Of a stretch of 64,000 nucleotides of DNA, positions 32,821-40,861 are shown one piece after another (the stretch's first letter is position 1; each line of letters begins with the position of its first letter). Both the position numbers and the translations under genes were made by a program. The notes under the pieces are model-generated. The model saw nothing but the letters and a program-made list of their open reading frames with translations. It did not search any database and was not told the DNA's origin. The stretch comes from Longispora fulva (GTDB taxonomy: Bacteria; Actinomycetota; Actinomycetes; Mycobacteriales; Micromonosporaceae): the NCBI RefSeq assembly GCF_015751905.1, contig NZ_JADOUF010000001.1:868001-932000 (forward strand), read 5' to 3'.

Positions 32821-34464
32821 TCAGAACTGCAGCGACCACACGTCGATCTTGCCGACGTCGTTGCTCGCCACGTCCTGGACCCGCAGCTTCCAGACCCCGT
32901 TCGCCGCGGCGGGCACCGTGGCCGAGTAGGTCTTGAGCACGTCGTCGGCCGAGTCGTTGTTCGGGAAGTCCTCCAGCACGACCACGGTGCCGTCCGGCTT
33001 GACCAGGCTGATCACCAGGTCGCCGCGGTAGGTGTGCTTGATGTCCACGTTCACCGACACCGACGTCGCGCCGGTGACCCCGGAGACCGTGATGGGGCTC
33101 TCCACCGTCGTGTTGTCGCTGATCGTCACGTCCGTGGTGTTCTCGAACCGCGGCCCGGGAGCGGTCCCGCAGTACTGCTGCTGCTTGCCGATCGCCCGGT
33201 AGGGGCAGTCGGCGTACTCGGCCAGCTTCAGCACCGCCTCCTTGTTCCGGGAGGTCTGCGCGGGGATCACCTCGTCGGGCGGGTAGAAGCCGCCGCCGCC
33301 GGAGGACGGGTACATCTCGAAGGTGTACGCGAAGATCTTCTGGTCGGCCCACAGCCAGTCGATGACGATCCCGTCGGCGATGTAGAGGTCACTGGCCTGC
33401 TCGGGCGTGTAGTTGTTCGTCGACGCCATCTGCTGGCCGATCGTGGCGAACGTGCTCCGCTGGTCGGGGTTCATCACCCCGTCGGTGTCGGCGGTCTGGT
33501 AGCCGTAGGGCCACAGCACCAGCTCGGAGTACGTGTGGAAGTCGATGGCGACCGAGATCTGCTGCTTTCCGCCGACCACCCGGGTCTTCACCCAGTCGGC
33601 GTACTTCTTCGTCTCCGGGGCGGAGAACGCCGACGGTCCGCGGTAGGTCTCGCTGGAGGTGCTGCTGGACGAGCCGCCGCAGCAGCCCCACTTGTACGGC
33701 CAGTTGCGGTTGAGGTCCGTGCCCACGTTCGACGAACCGGCGTTGGGCTGACGGTTCTTCCGCCAGGACCGGTAGGCGCCGGTGGCGATGTCGTACTCGC
33801 CGCCGTCGGGGTTCACGTCCGGCATGATCCAGAACTCGCGGCTGTTCACCAGGTCGGTGATCCGGGGGTCGGTGCCGTAGTTGTCGGCCAGCAGGTGCAT
33901 CAGGTAGATGGCCATCTCGACGGTCAGGTGCTCGCGGGCGTGCTGGTGGGCGTTGAAGAGGATCTCCGGCTCGTCCTCGTCCACGTCCACGTTGTCGGAG
34001 ATCTTGACCAGGATCAGGTCACGGCCCTCGTAGGAGGTGCCGTAGCTGAGCTTCTTGAAGATCGCGGGCTTGGCCGCCGCGAGATTGTTCACCTCCGTGG
34101 TCAGTTCGGCGTAGTCGTGGTAGTTGGAGTCGGCGGGCGGGAAGCCGGCCAGCCCGGGGGCGATCTCCTCGGCCTGGGGCGCCTTCTCGACGGTGAAGCC
34201 GAGCCGGCTGATCGCGGCGATCTCGGTTCGGGTCGCGGTGACGTAGACCCGGCCGTGCTCGACGTTGTCGACGGACGCGCCGGTCCGGGCGATCGCGTTC
34301 ACGTCGGCGTTGGTCTTCGGGCCGGTCAGCACGTACTCGGCGGAGGGGTTGTCGTCGGACTGGCGAAGCGGATCCGCACCGGCGGGGTTCGCCATGGCCA
34401 GGCCGAGGACGAGGACGACGCTCGCCAGGAGCCAACGGGCCCGGCGGAGGAAGAGGGGTTTCAT
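32821..34464 (-). CDS. Secreted zinc carboxypeptidase (M14) with P-domain
   Basis: The 547-residue protein has a signal peptide (about 1-30), a propeptide (about 40-105, [17 protein letters not shown]...[13 protein letters not shown]) and an M14 catalytic domain. The zinc ligands are His175 and Glu178 (HAREH) and His310 (IDFHTYSEL), and the catalytic Glu383 is in [16 protein letters not shown] and NRNWPYKWG are typical of carboxypeptidase T-like enzymes. The last 110 residues form a proprotein-convertase P-like beta domain ([15 protein letters not shown]). It should remove C-terminal residues from peptides outside the cell. The ATG at 34464 begins a typical basic-hydrophobic signal sequence. 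Confidence 0.92.
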   Translation of the reverse strand: MKPLFLRRARWLLASVVLVLGLAMANPAGADPLRQSDDNPSAEYVLTGPKTNADVNAIARTGASVDNVEHGRVYVTATRTEIAAISRLGFTVEKAPQAEEIAPGLAGFPPADSNYHDYAELTTEVNNLAAAKPAIFKKLSYGTSYEGRDLILVKISDNVDVDEDEPEILFNAHQHAREHLTVEMAIYLMHLLADNYGTDPRITDLVNSREFWIMPDVNPDGGEYDIATGAYRSWRKNRQPNAGSSNVGTDLNRNWPYKWGCCGGSSSSTSSETYRGPSAFSAPETKKYADWVKTRVVGGKQQISVAIDFHTYSELVLWPYGYQTADTDGVMNPDQRSTFATIGQQMASTNNYTPEQASDLYIADGIVIDWLWADQKIFAYTFEMYPSSGGGGFYPPDEVIPAQTSRNKEAVLKLAEYADCPYRAIGKQQQYCGTAPGPRFENTTDVTISDNTTVESPITVSGVTGATSVSVNVDIKHTYRGDLVISLVKPDGTVVVLEDFPNNDSADDVLKTYSATVPAAANGVWKLRVQDVASNDVGKIDVWSLQF

Positions 34465-34564
34465 CGCGCCTCCAAGGGTGCAACGGTGGGAACCACTTCA
34501 CACGCCCCAGAGGGTAAAAATCAATCAAAGTCGATATATTGGCAGGCTTGTGGCTGGTCCTGGC

Positions 34565-35701
34565 TCATCGGCGATCCCGGCGCCGACGTTGTTCGCGGCG
34601 CGGCTCGGACCCGAGATCCGCGGTCTTGTACGTGATCAGGGGAACCGTGGTGGCCACGGGCGTGGCGAGGGAGTGCTCGACGAGGTCGGCGATCACCTGC
34701 TCGATCCGCTTGTACGCCGTCGGCGCCTCCTCGAACAGCAACTGCCGGTCCCCGCACACCACCAGCGACCCCACCGGGGTGCGGCGCAGCTCCTCGACCG
34801 TGTGCTTGGCCCGGCCCCGGCGCAGCGCGTCGGCCCGGGACATCTTACGGCCGGCGCCATGCGCCACCGAGTGATTGGCGTCCGGCCCGGCGTGCGCGGC
34901 GACGAGATAGGAGGGTGTGCCACGGGTACCGGCGATGAGCACGTCGCGGCCGTCACCCGGCGCCGCCCCCTTCCGGTGCAGGTAGACGCCATCGCGGACC
35001 TCGACCAGGTTGTGGCACTGGTCGACGATCGGCTCCGTGGGCACGGCCCCGAGGGCGAGGGCGACCCGGGCGGCGATGAGCCGTCGGTTGAGCGATCCCC
35101 AGCGCACGGCCTGATCGTGCTCCACGAGATACGCGGCCGGATCCTCCGCCGGGCCCGCGCCGTGCACGTCGGTGTGCGCCCGCAGGATCCGCTCGCCGAG
35201 CCCGCGCGAGCCGCTGTGCACGATGAGGACGACGTCCCCGTCCGCCAGCCCCAGCCGGCCCGCGTGCCCGGGATCGAGGACGGTCCTGACCTGGGCGAGT
35301 TCCACGAAGTGATTGCCGCGCCCGACGGTGCCGAGACCGTCGAGATGGTCGGCGGGAATGTCGCCGTCCAGCACGTCCCAGGCCGGGTCGTCGGCGTCCG
35401 GCTCCTCGTCGAGGTCGGGGAACCGGGCGGCGAGCCGTTCGGGGACGACGCGCTTGAGTCTGATCGGGAACACGGCGATGCCGCAGCCGATGTCGGAACC
35501 CACCAGCAGCGGGTACAACACGGTCGACGCCATGGCCGCGCCGATGGGGGCGCCCTTGCCCGGGTGCAGGTCGGGCATCCCAGCGACGTGGACCATGCCG
35601 TCGAGGGCGGCCACCTGGTGGCACTGGTCGACGGCGTCGGACTCGATCCAGCTCGCGGGGGAGGCGAAGACGGTGACGGTGGCGGGGCGGTGCTCGGACA
35701 A
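34565..35701 (-). CDS. RtcB family RNA-splicing ligase (short, RtcB2-like form)
   Basis: The 378-residue protein has the RtcB metal and guanylate sites: Cys73 in GSDIGCG, Asn130-His131 in GRGNHFVEL, His162 in HSGSRGLG, His242 in LHRKGAAP and the candidate guanylated His281 in SVAHGAGRKMSR. It joins 3'-phosphate (or cyclic phosphate) and 5'-OH RNA ends with GTP and Mn2+. The length and divergence match the shorter release-factor-H-coupled type rather than the canonical form of about 480 residues, but no prfH or archease gene is adjacent. It stands alone between a peptidase and an alpha-galactosidase. Confidence 0.88.
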   Translation of the reverse strand: MSEHRPATVTVFASPASWIESDAVDQCHQVAALDGMVHVAGMPDLHPGKGAPIGAAMASTVLYPLLVGSDIGCGIAVFPIRLKRVVPERLAARFPDLDEEPDADDPAWDVLDGDIPADHLDGLGTVGRGNHFVELAQVRTVLDPGHAGRLGLADGDVVLIVHSGSRGLGERILRAHTDVHGAGPAEDPAAYLVEHDQAVRWGSLNRRLIAARVALALGAVPTEPIVDQCHNLVEVRDGVYLHRKGAAPGDGRDVLIAGTRGTPSYLVAAHAGPDANHSVAHGAGRKMSRADALRRGRAKHTVEELRRTPVGSLVVCGDRQLLFEEAPTAYKRIEQVIADLVEHSLATPVATTVPLITYKTADLGSEPRREQRRRRDRR

Positions 35702-35950
35702 GGAGGCTCCAGGGCAGGCTGATCGGACAACGGGGCGCGGCGCGGGGTGACCGGGCCGGGGCCGTGGGGAGGGGGCTGTCCGTCAGAACGTCATGGGCAT
35801 ACCTTGCCCTGGACCGGCCGGCGCGGGCAATCGGGTTTCCCCGAAACCGCTGGCCGGGCCGCGCGGCGCGGCGGCGGCTGTCCAGCGGGTGGCCTTCGTG
35901 TCTGCAAACGCCCTGTGATGCCGCGTGCAAGAAGCTGCTCTGAGATGGCC

Positions 35951-35996
35951 TTGTGCGCACAACTTATGTCAGTTATATATGTGACATACATAACTG
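35951..35996 (+). promoter_or_regulatory. Promoter and 27-bp palindromic operator of the GH27 gene
   Basis: -35 TTGTGC (35951-35956), 17-bp spacer, -10 TATATA (35974-35979). A 27-bp palindrome spans 35970-35996, with perfect outer arms CAGTTAT and ATAACTG, inner TATGT/ACATA and a G at the centre; only two outer positions mismatch. It covers the -10 box and the predicted transcript start, as expected for a repressor site. The remainder of the 316-nt gap (35702-36017) shows nothing else. Confidence 0.7.
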
Positions 35997-36017
35997 CCAT
36001 GCGTTAGGAGTCCCTCC

Positions 36018-37706
36018 ATGAGACGCAGAGTCACCCGCCTCGTCGTCGCCATCGGCCTGATGTCGATGGTGATGACCGCGGTGCCGGCCTCGGCCGCACC
36101 GGTCTACCAGCCAGTGATCGCCGCCCCCTCGGTCACCGCCGCCAACGGCGCCAACCTGGCCCCCACCCCTCCCATGGGCTTCAACAACTGGGCCCGCTAC
36201 ACGTGCAACCTCAACGAGGCGCTGTTCGTCGCCACCGCCGACCGGCTGGTCTCCAGCGGGCTGGCGGCCAACGGATACCGCACCATCACCGTCGACGACT
36301 GCTGGATGACCGGAAGCCGTGACGCCGCGGGCAATCTGGTGACCAACAGTTCCCGGTTCCCGCACGGGATGAAGTGGCTGGCCGACTACGTCCACGGCAA
36401 GGGCCTGCAGTTCGGCATCTACGAGGACGCCGGCACATCCACCTGTGTGGGGCTGCCGGCAAGCTGGGGACACGAGCAGGCCGACGCGAACCTGTTCGCC
36501 TCGTTCGGCGTCGACTACGTCAAGCTCGACGGCTGCAACGTGCCGCCGGAGCCGGGCAAAACCCAGGAACAGACCTACCATGACGTCTACGCCAAGTGGA
36601 GTCAGGCGCTGGCCAACACCGGCCGCCGAATGGTGTTCTCCGAGTCGGCACCCGCCTACTTCTACATCGGAGTGTCCGACAAGCGCGACTGGTACAAGGT
36701 GCTGGAATGGACCCCGCAGTACGGCCAGCTGTGGCGGGAGGGCGACGACATGGGCCTCGCCGAGTACAGCGCGGCGACCCAGTGGAGCACCATCGTGCGC
36801 AACTACGACTACAACCTGCCGCTGGCCCGGTTCGCGGGACCGAACGCCTGGAACGATCCCGACTTCCTGATCCCCGGCTCGGGCATCACCCCGGACGAGG
36901 CCCGCAGCCAGATGAGCCTGTGGTCGATGATGGCCGCACCACTGATCCTGAGCACGGACGTGACCGCCCTCGGCGCCGCGGAGCTGGCCATCGTGGGCAA
37001 CCCCGACGTGGTCGCCGTCGACCAGGACCCGCTCGGCGCGCAGGGGACGCTGGTCTCCCGCAACGGCAACACCGACATCCTCGCCCGGCAGCTGGCCAAC
37101 GGCGACAGGGCGGTGGCGTTGTTCAACCGCGGCGGAAGTTCCGCGACCATCTCCACCACCACCGCGACCGTCGGACTACCCGGCGGCACCGGATGCACCT
37201 ACGCGGTCAAGGACCTGTGGACCGGGCAGAGCAGCTCAGGCACCACGATCTCGGCCACCGTGCCCGCCCACGGTACCGCGATGTTCCGCGTCACCCCCGG
37301 CGCGACCTGCGCCGGCGCTCAGCCGACCGGCCAGATCACGGTCACCTCGGGCAAGTGCCTCGATGACACGGCGAGTGGCACCACCGACGGCACGCCGATC
37401 ACCCTGTACACCTGCCATGGCGGAGCCAACCAGCGCTTCACGTTCCCCGGCGACGGCACTGCGCGCACGCTCGGCAAGTGCCTGACCGCGGCGGGCACCA
37501 CCGACGGCGCCGCCATCACCCTGTCCACCTGCACCGGCAGCGCCACACAGTCGTGGTCGTACCGGCGCAACGGGAACCTCGTCAACGCCGCGTCCAACAA
37601 ATGCCTGGACGTCTACGGCGGGGCGACCACCACTGACGGTGCCCGCCTGGCGGTCTGGGTCTGCGGCTACAACCAGCACAACCAGACCTGGTCCCTGCCC
37701 TCCTGA
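36018..37706 (+). CDS. Secreted GH27 alpha-galactosidase with ricin-B lectin domain
   Basis: The 562-residue protein has a signal peptide (to about 27, ASAAP), a GH27 barrel with TPPMGFNNW, DDCWM, the nucleophile Asp171 in YVKLDGCN and the acid/base Asp244 in WREGDDM, then a C-terminal beta domain and a ricin-B type lectin module (about 435-562, GKCLDD, NQRFTF, NKCLDVYGG). It should release terminal alpha-galactose from galactomannan or oligosaccharides outside the cell. AGGAG lies upstream of the ATG. A palindromic operator covers its promoter, and a ROK regulator gene follows after two terminator hairpins. Confidence 0.93.
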   Translation: MRRRVTRLVVAIGLMSMVMTAVPASAAPVYQPVIAAPSVTAANGANLAPTPPMGFNNWARYTCNLNEALFVATADRLVSSGLAANGYRTITVDDCWMTGSRDAAGNLVTNSSRFPHGMKWLADYVHGKGLQFGIYEDAGTSTCVGLPASWGHEQADANLFASFGVDYVKLDGCNVPPEPGKTQEQTYHDVYAKWSQALANTGRRMVFSESAPAYFYIGVSDKRDWYKVLEWTPQYGQLWREGDDMGLAEYSAATQWSTIVRNYDYNLPLARFAGPNAWNDPDFLIPGSGITPDEARSQMSLWSMMAAPLILSTDVTALGAAELAIVGNPDVVAVDQDPLGAQGTLVSRNGNTDILARQLANGDRAVALFNRGGSSATISTTTATVGLPGGTGCTYAVKDLWTGQSSSGTTISATVPAHGTAMFRVTPGATCAGAQPTGQITVTSGKCLDDTASGTTDGTPITLYTCHGGANQRFTFPGDGTARTLGKCLTAAGTTDGAAITLSTCTGSATQSWSYRRNGNLVNAASNKCLDVYGGATTTDGARLAVWVCGYNQHNQTWSLPS

Positions 37707-37707
37707 T

Positions 37708-37792
37708 CTTCGGCGCGCCTGACCACAGGCGCGCCCCGAAGACCGGCACCCGGCCGGGTGACGATGTCCAGCGCGGACGTTGTCACCCGGCC
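37708..37792 (+). terminator. Two tandem terminator hairpins
   Basis: The first hairpin (37708-37742) pairs CTTCGGCGCGCCTG with CAGGCGCG and CCGAAG across a two-base bulge. The second (37752-37792) has an 11-bp perfect stem (37752-37762 with 37782-37792) and is followed by CTTTCC. Together they end the GH27 transcript. The remaining gap to 37994 holds no gene. Confidence 0.75.
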
Positions 37793-37994
37793 CTTTCCTG
37801 TCCCCACCGACGACTCCGACACCGCCGCCCGCCCAGGGGCCCCGCCGCGGAGCCTGCGCATTGTCGTTGCCGTTGTTGTCGCGGTCACCCCCCGGCGGGC
37901 ATCGAGCCAGGCGGAGGCGCAGGTCAGGGGTCGTGTAGTTTTCGTAATCGCATCAATAACCGGCAGGAAACTCACCCAAGGAGGGGCCGCCGCC

Positions 37995-39218
37995 GTGCCC
38001 GAGCCGCTGCCCGGCATCGCCAGGGATCAGACGATGTTGCGCCGCGTCAACGAGCTGAGCGTGTTGTCCGTGCTCCGCGACGGGGTGCCGCGGGTGTTGA
38101 GCGAGATCGCCGAGCGGACCGGCCTGTCCTGGCGCACCACCAGCGTGGTCACCGAGTCCCTGGAGCAGCACGGCTGGTTGGCCTCGGGCGACGCGGACGT
38201 CAAGCGGCCGGGGAGGCCGGCACGCCGGTACCGGTTCCTGGCCGAGGCCGGGCACGTGGCCGGCATCGACATCGGTGCGCACGCGATCGGCGTCTCCATC
38301 GCCGACCTGGCCGGGACGATCGTGGCCACCCACCGGGTGAAGGCGTCACCGCGGGACTCGGCCGACAAGCGACTGAACGCGACACAGGCCACCGTGCGTG
38401 CCGCGCTGGCCGCAGCCGGGCTCAGCGAAGCCGACGTGTGGTCCGCCGCGGTCGCGTCCACCGGCATCATCGCGCGCGACGGCATCGTGACCAAGTCCGT
38501 CGTCCTGCCCGGCTGGACCGGCCTGGACCTGGCCACACCCATGTCGGACCTGCTGGGCTGCCCGGTCACCGTGGCCAACGACTGCAACCTCGCGACCCTG
38601 GCCGAACGCTGGCGCGGCCACCACGCCGACACCATGATCTACCTCCTCACGGGCGTGCGGCTCGGTACCGGTCTGATCGTCTCCGGCCAGCTGCACCGCG
38701 GTTCCGCCGGCGCCGCCGGGGAGATCGGCGAGATCCGCGAACTCGGCTGGCACGACGCCGCCGAGCGGCTGGCCGCTGCGGCACCCGGACAGCACCGCGA
38801 CCGCGACCGGGCCGCCGCACTCGTCTTCGCCGCCGCCCGCCACGACGACACGACCGCGGTGGCGGCCGTCGACCGGTTCGCCGCCGACGTCGCCGGTGGC
38901 CTGATCGCGATGACGCTGACGCTGGACCCCGATCTCGTCGTGATCGGCGGAAGCTTCGTGCACGCCGCGGACCTGCTACTACCGCGCCTGCGCCAGCACC
39001 TGGAACGCGCGTGCCCCCATCCGCCCAGGCTGGAAGCCTCCCAACTGGGTGACGAGGCGGTCGGACTCGGCGCGGTACGGCTGGCCCTGGACGCCGTCGA
39101 GACCCGCATCGCCAACCTCGACAGCACCATCCAGCTGTCACCTGCCGCGATCAGCGGCAACCGCCTCCTCCCGGCGTCGCCGGCGCAGGGAATTCCACGA
39201 ACCCTTCCCAACGACTGA
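37995..39218 (+). CDS. ROK family transcriptional regulator
   Basis: The 407-residue protein has an N-terminal winged helix (LSEIAERTGLSWRTTSVV) and a ROK domain (GIDIGAHAIGVSIADL, VANDCNLATLAE, GVRLGTGLIVSGQLHRGSAGAAGEIGE). The Cys-rich zinc motif of many ROK proteins is missing. Start is GTG at 37995 with CAAGGAGGGG upstream; the frame is open further up but that part overlaps the GH27 terminators. By position it may control GH27, whose promoter carries a large palindrome (inference). Confidence 0.85.
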   Translation: MPEPLPGIARDQTMLRRVNELSVLSVLRDGVPRVLSEIAERTGLSWRTTSVVTESLEQHGWLASGDADVKRPGRPARRYRFLAEAGHVAGIDIGAHAIGVSIADLAGTIVATHRVKASPRDSADKRLNATQATVRAALAAAGLSEADVWSAAVASTGIIARDGIVTKSVVLPGWTGLDLATPMSDLLGCPVTVANDCNLATLAERWRGHHADTMIYLLTGVRLGTGLIVSGQLHRGSAGAAGEIGEIRELGWHDAAERLAAAAPGQHRDRDRAAALVFAAARHDDTTAVAAVDRFAADVAGGLIAMTLTLDPDLVVIGGSFVHAADLLLPRLRQHLERACPHPPRLEASQLGDEAVGLGAVRLALDAVETRIANLDSTIQLSPAAISGNRLLPASPAQGIPRTLPND

Positions 39219-39251
39219 TTCCGCGACACATTCCAGGGAGACAGCGCGGAA
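39219..39251. terminator. Possible bidirectional terminator
   Basis: TTCCGCG (39219-39225) and CGCGGAA (39245-39251) can pair between the convergent ROK and sensor genes; the 19-nt loop makes it weak. Confidence 0.4.
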
Positions 39252-39286
39252 ACGCCCCTAGGTGATCGCCGCTGGCCTTCGCGTCG

Positions 39287-40861
39287 TCAGCAGCGGTTCG
39301 GATCGATGGGATCGGGCTTGTGCACCGCCGCGCCGGGGTAGCTGAGCCGGACGAACTCGATCCGCCCCTGACAGGTGAGCCGGAGAATGGGGATCGCCTT
39401 GTTCACCGGGTTGCCGATCTCGTCGAAGGCGATCGGCCCGCTGGAACCGGACAGCGGACTGGAGGTGTTGATGTTGTACAGGCCGTTCTGCACGCCCCCG
39501 AGTTCCACGTTCTCCGGGTGCTCGACATTGCGCTGCACGGCCGCTGCGGCCGCCTTCACCGCGTCGTAGGCCATCATGGCCTGGCCGTCCTCCAGCATCG
39601 TGCGGTCGGTGTCGGTGAGCTCGGGGGTCTTGATCCCCATGGTGGACAGGAACGTCTCGAATCCCGCCGCCGCCGGGTTCGCCTGCTCGGGGCTCACCAG
39701 TCGGTCCCGGTTCCACACCTTCCACTGGTCGGGATGCGCGAGGCCGGTGTACACCAGCCGGACGGCGTTGCGCTTCATCGCCGAAATGATCTTGCCGTCC
39801 ACCGGGTCGGCCGGGTTGAGGTGGATCTGGCTGGCGTCGTCGCCGCTGAGGACCGTGATGGTCCGCACCGGTCCGGTCGGGCCGTCCGTGCAGCTGCGGT
39901 CGTTGAAGGCGGCGAGCAGTTGGCGCAGCTGGGTGCCGCGGCCGGCGAAGTACACGCCGCGGTAGCCGCCGTTGCAGATCTCGTTGACCACGCCGGGCAT
40001 CCGGTTGGCGACCGACTCGCGGTTGAACTTCGAGGGCTGGCTACCGGGCCGCAGCGCCTTGAAGTGGGCGACGAGGGTGCTGACGTAGTCGTCGTCGGCG
40101 TTGTCGTCGTGAACGAGAAGGACGTCCGGGCCCAGGTAGTTGAGGCCGGCGGCCATCTCGTCGTGGTTGGTGGGGGACACCCGTGCCAGGCCGTAGATGC
40201 CGCCCTTGTCCTTCAGGTCGACGTCCTTGCCGTCGGGGGTGACCTTGTCGGTGGGCCCGCCGCCGTGGATGTTGTCGGCGGTGATGACGGCCGCGACCAT
40301 CGGGATCCCGTGCCGGGAGAGCTCACCCATCGCCGCCCGGGTCTGGGCCTTGCTCTGCCCCAGGCCGGCCACGGCGCGCAGCCTGCCCTGTTCGGCGAGC
40401 CTGACGAGCGTGGCCACCGGCCCCGCCCAGTGTTCGTTGCTCTCGCCGAAGTTCGCGATCAGCAGCCGGATCCTCGGCTTCGCCCCGCTCGCGTTGGCCT
40501 CGCGCTGGGCCGCCGCCGCGCCGAGCATCTCGTGCTGGATCGAGGCCAGGCTGAAGCTGCCGGTTTCGGCGGTCGGGATGGGCTGGGCGAACGCGATCGT
40601 GACCGCGTCCTTGTCCGTCACGTCGGCGTTCTGCCGGCGGATCGTCTCGGACACCCCGGCCAGGGTCGGGTGGAACACGAACCCGCCGTCGGTGACGCCC
40701 ACGCAGGCCCGCTCGGGGCCGACGCGGTCGATGTCCGCGCCGCACTCCCCGCCTCTGGCCACCAGGATCCTGGTGACGACCACGACCGAGATCATGACGA
40801 GTACGCCCGCCACGCCGAGCAGCAGCTTCCGGCGGAGCGACCACGGAACATTGCCGGTCAT
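39287..40861 (-). CDS. Membrane-anchored periplasmic-binding-fold protein (Leu/Ile/Val-binding type)
   Basis: The 524-residue protein has a single N-terminal membrane segment (about 13-34) and then a two-lobed type-1 periplasmic-binding fold resembling branched-chain amino-acid receptors (TIAFAQPIP, LLIANFGES, VAGLGQSKAQT, GLARVSPTNHDE, VYFAGRGTQLRQLLAAF, MMAYDAVKAAAAAV). There is no lipobox and no permease gene nearby. Its ATG overlaps the stop of a P-loop ATPase gene (ATGA). This points to a receptor that reports on an external ligand to a cytoplasmic ATPase rather than to a transporter (inference). Ligand unknown. Confidence 0.7.
   Translation of the reverse strand: MTGNVPWSLRRKLLLGVAGVLVMISVVVVTRILVARGGECGADIDRVGPERACVGVTDGGFVFHPTLAGVSETIRRQNADVTDKDAVTIAFAQPIPTAETGSFSLASIQHEMLGAAAAQREANASGAKPRIRLLIANFGESNEHWAGPVATLVRLAEQGRLRAVAGLGQSKAQTRAAMGELSRHGIPMVAAVITADNIHGGGPTDKVTPDGKDVDLKDKGGIYGLARVSPTNHDEMAAGLNYLGPDVLLVHDDNADDDYVSTLVAHFKALRPGSQPSKFNRESVANRMPGVVNEICNGGYRGVYFAGRGTQLRQLLAAFNDRSCTDGPTGPVRTITVLSGDDASQIHLNPADPVDGKIISAMKRNAVRLVYTGLAHPDQWKVWNRDRLVSPEQANPAAAGFETFLSTMGIKTPELTDTDRTMLEDGQAMMAYDAVKAAAAAVQRNVEHPENVELGGVQNGLYNINTSSPLSGSSGPIAFDEIGNPVNKAIPILRLTCQGRIEFVRLSYPGAAVHKPDPIDPNRC

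Noticed and set aside
36852-36866. NDPDFL as the acid/base site of the GH27 enzyme
   Set aside because: Comparison with human alpha-galactosidase A spacing (W-R-x3-D) places the acid/base Asp in WREGDDM (residue 244) instead.
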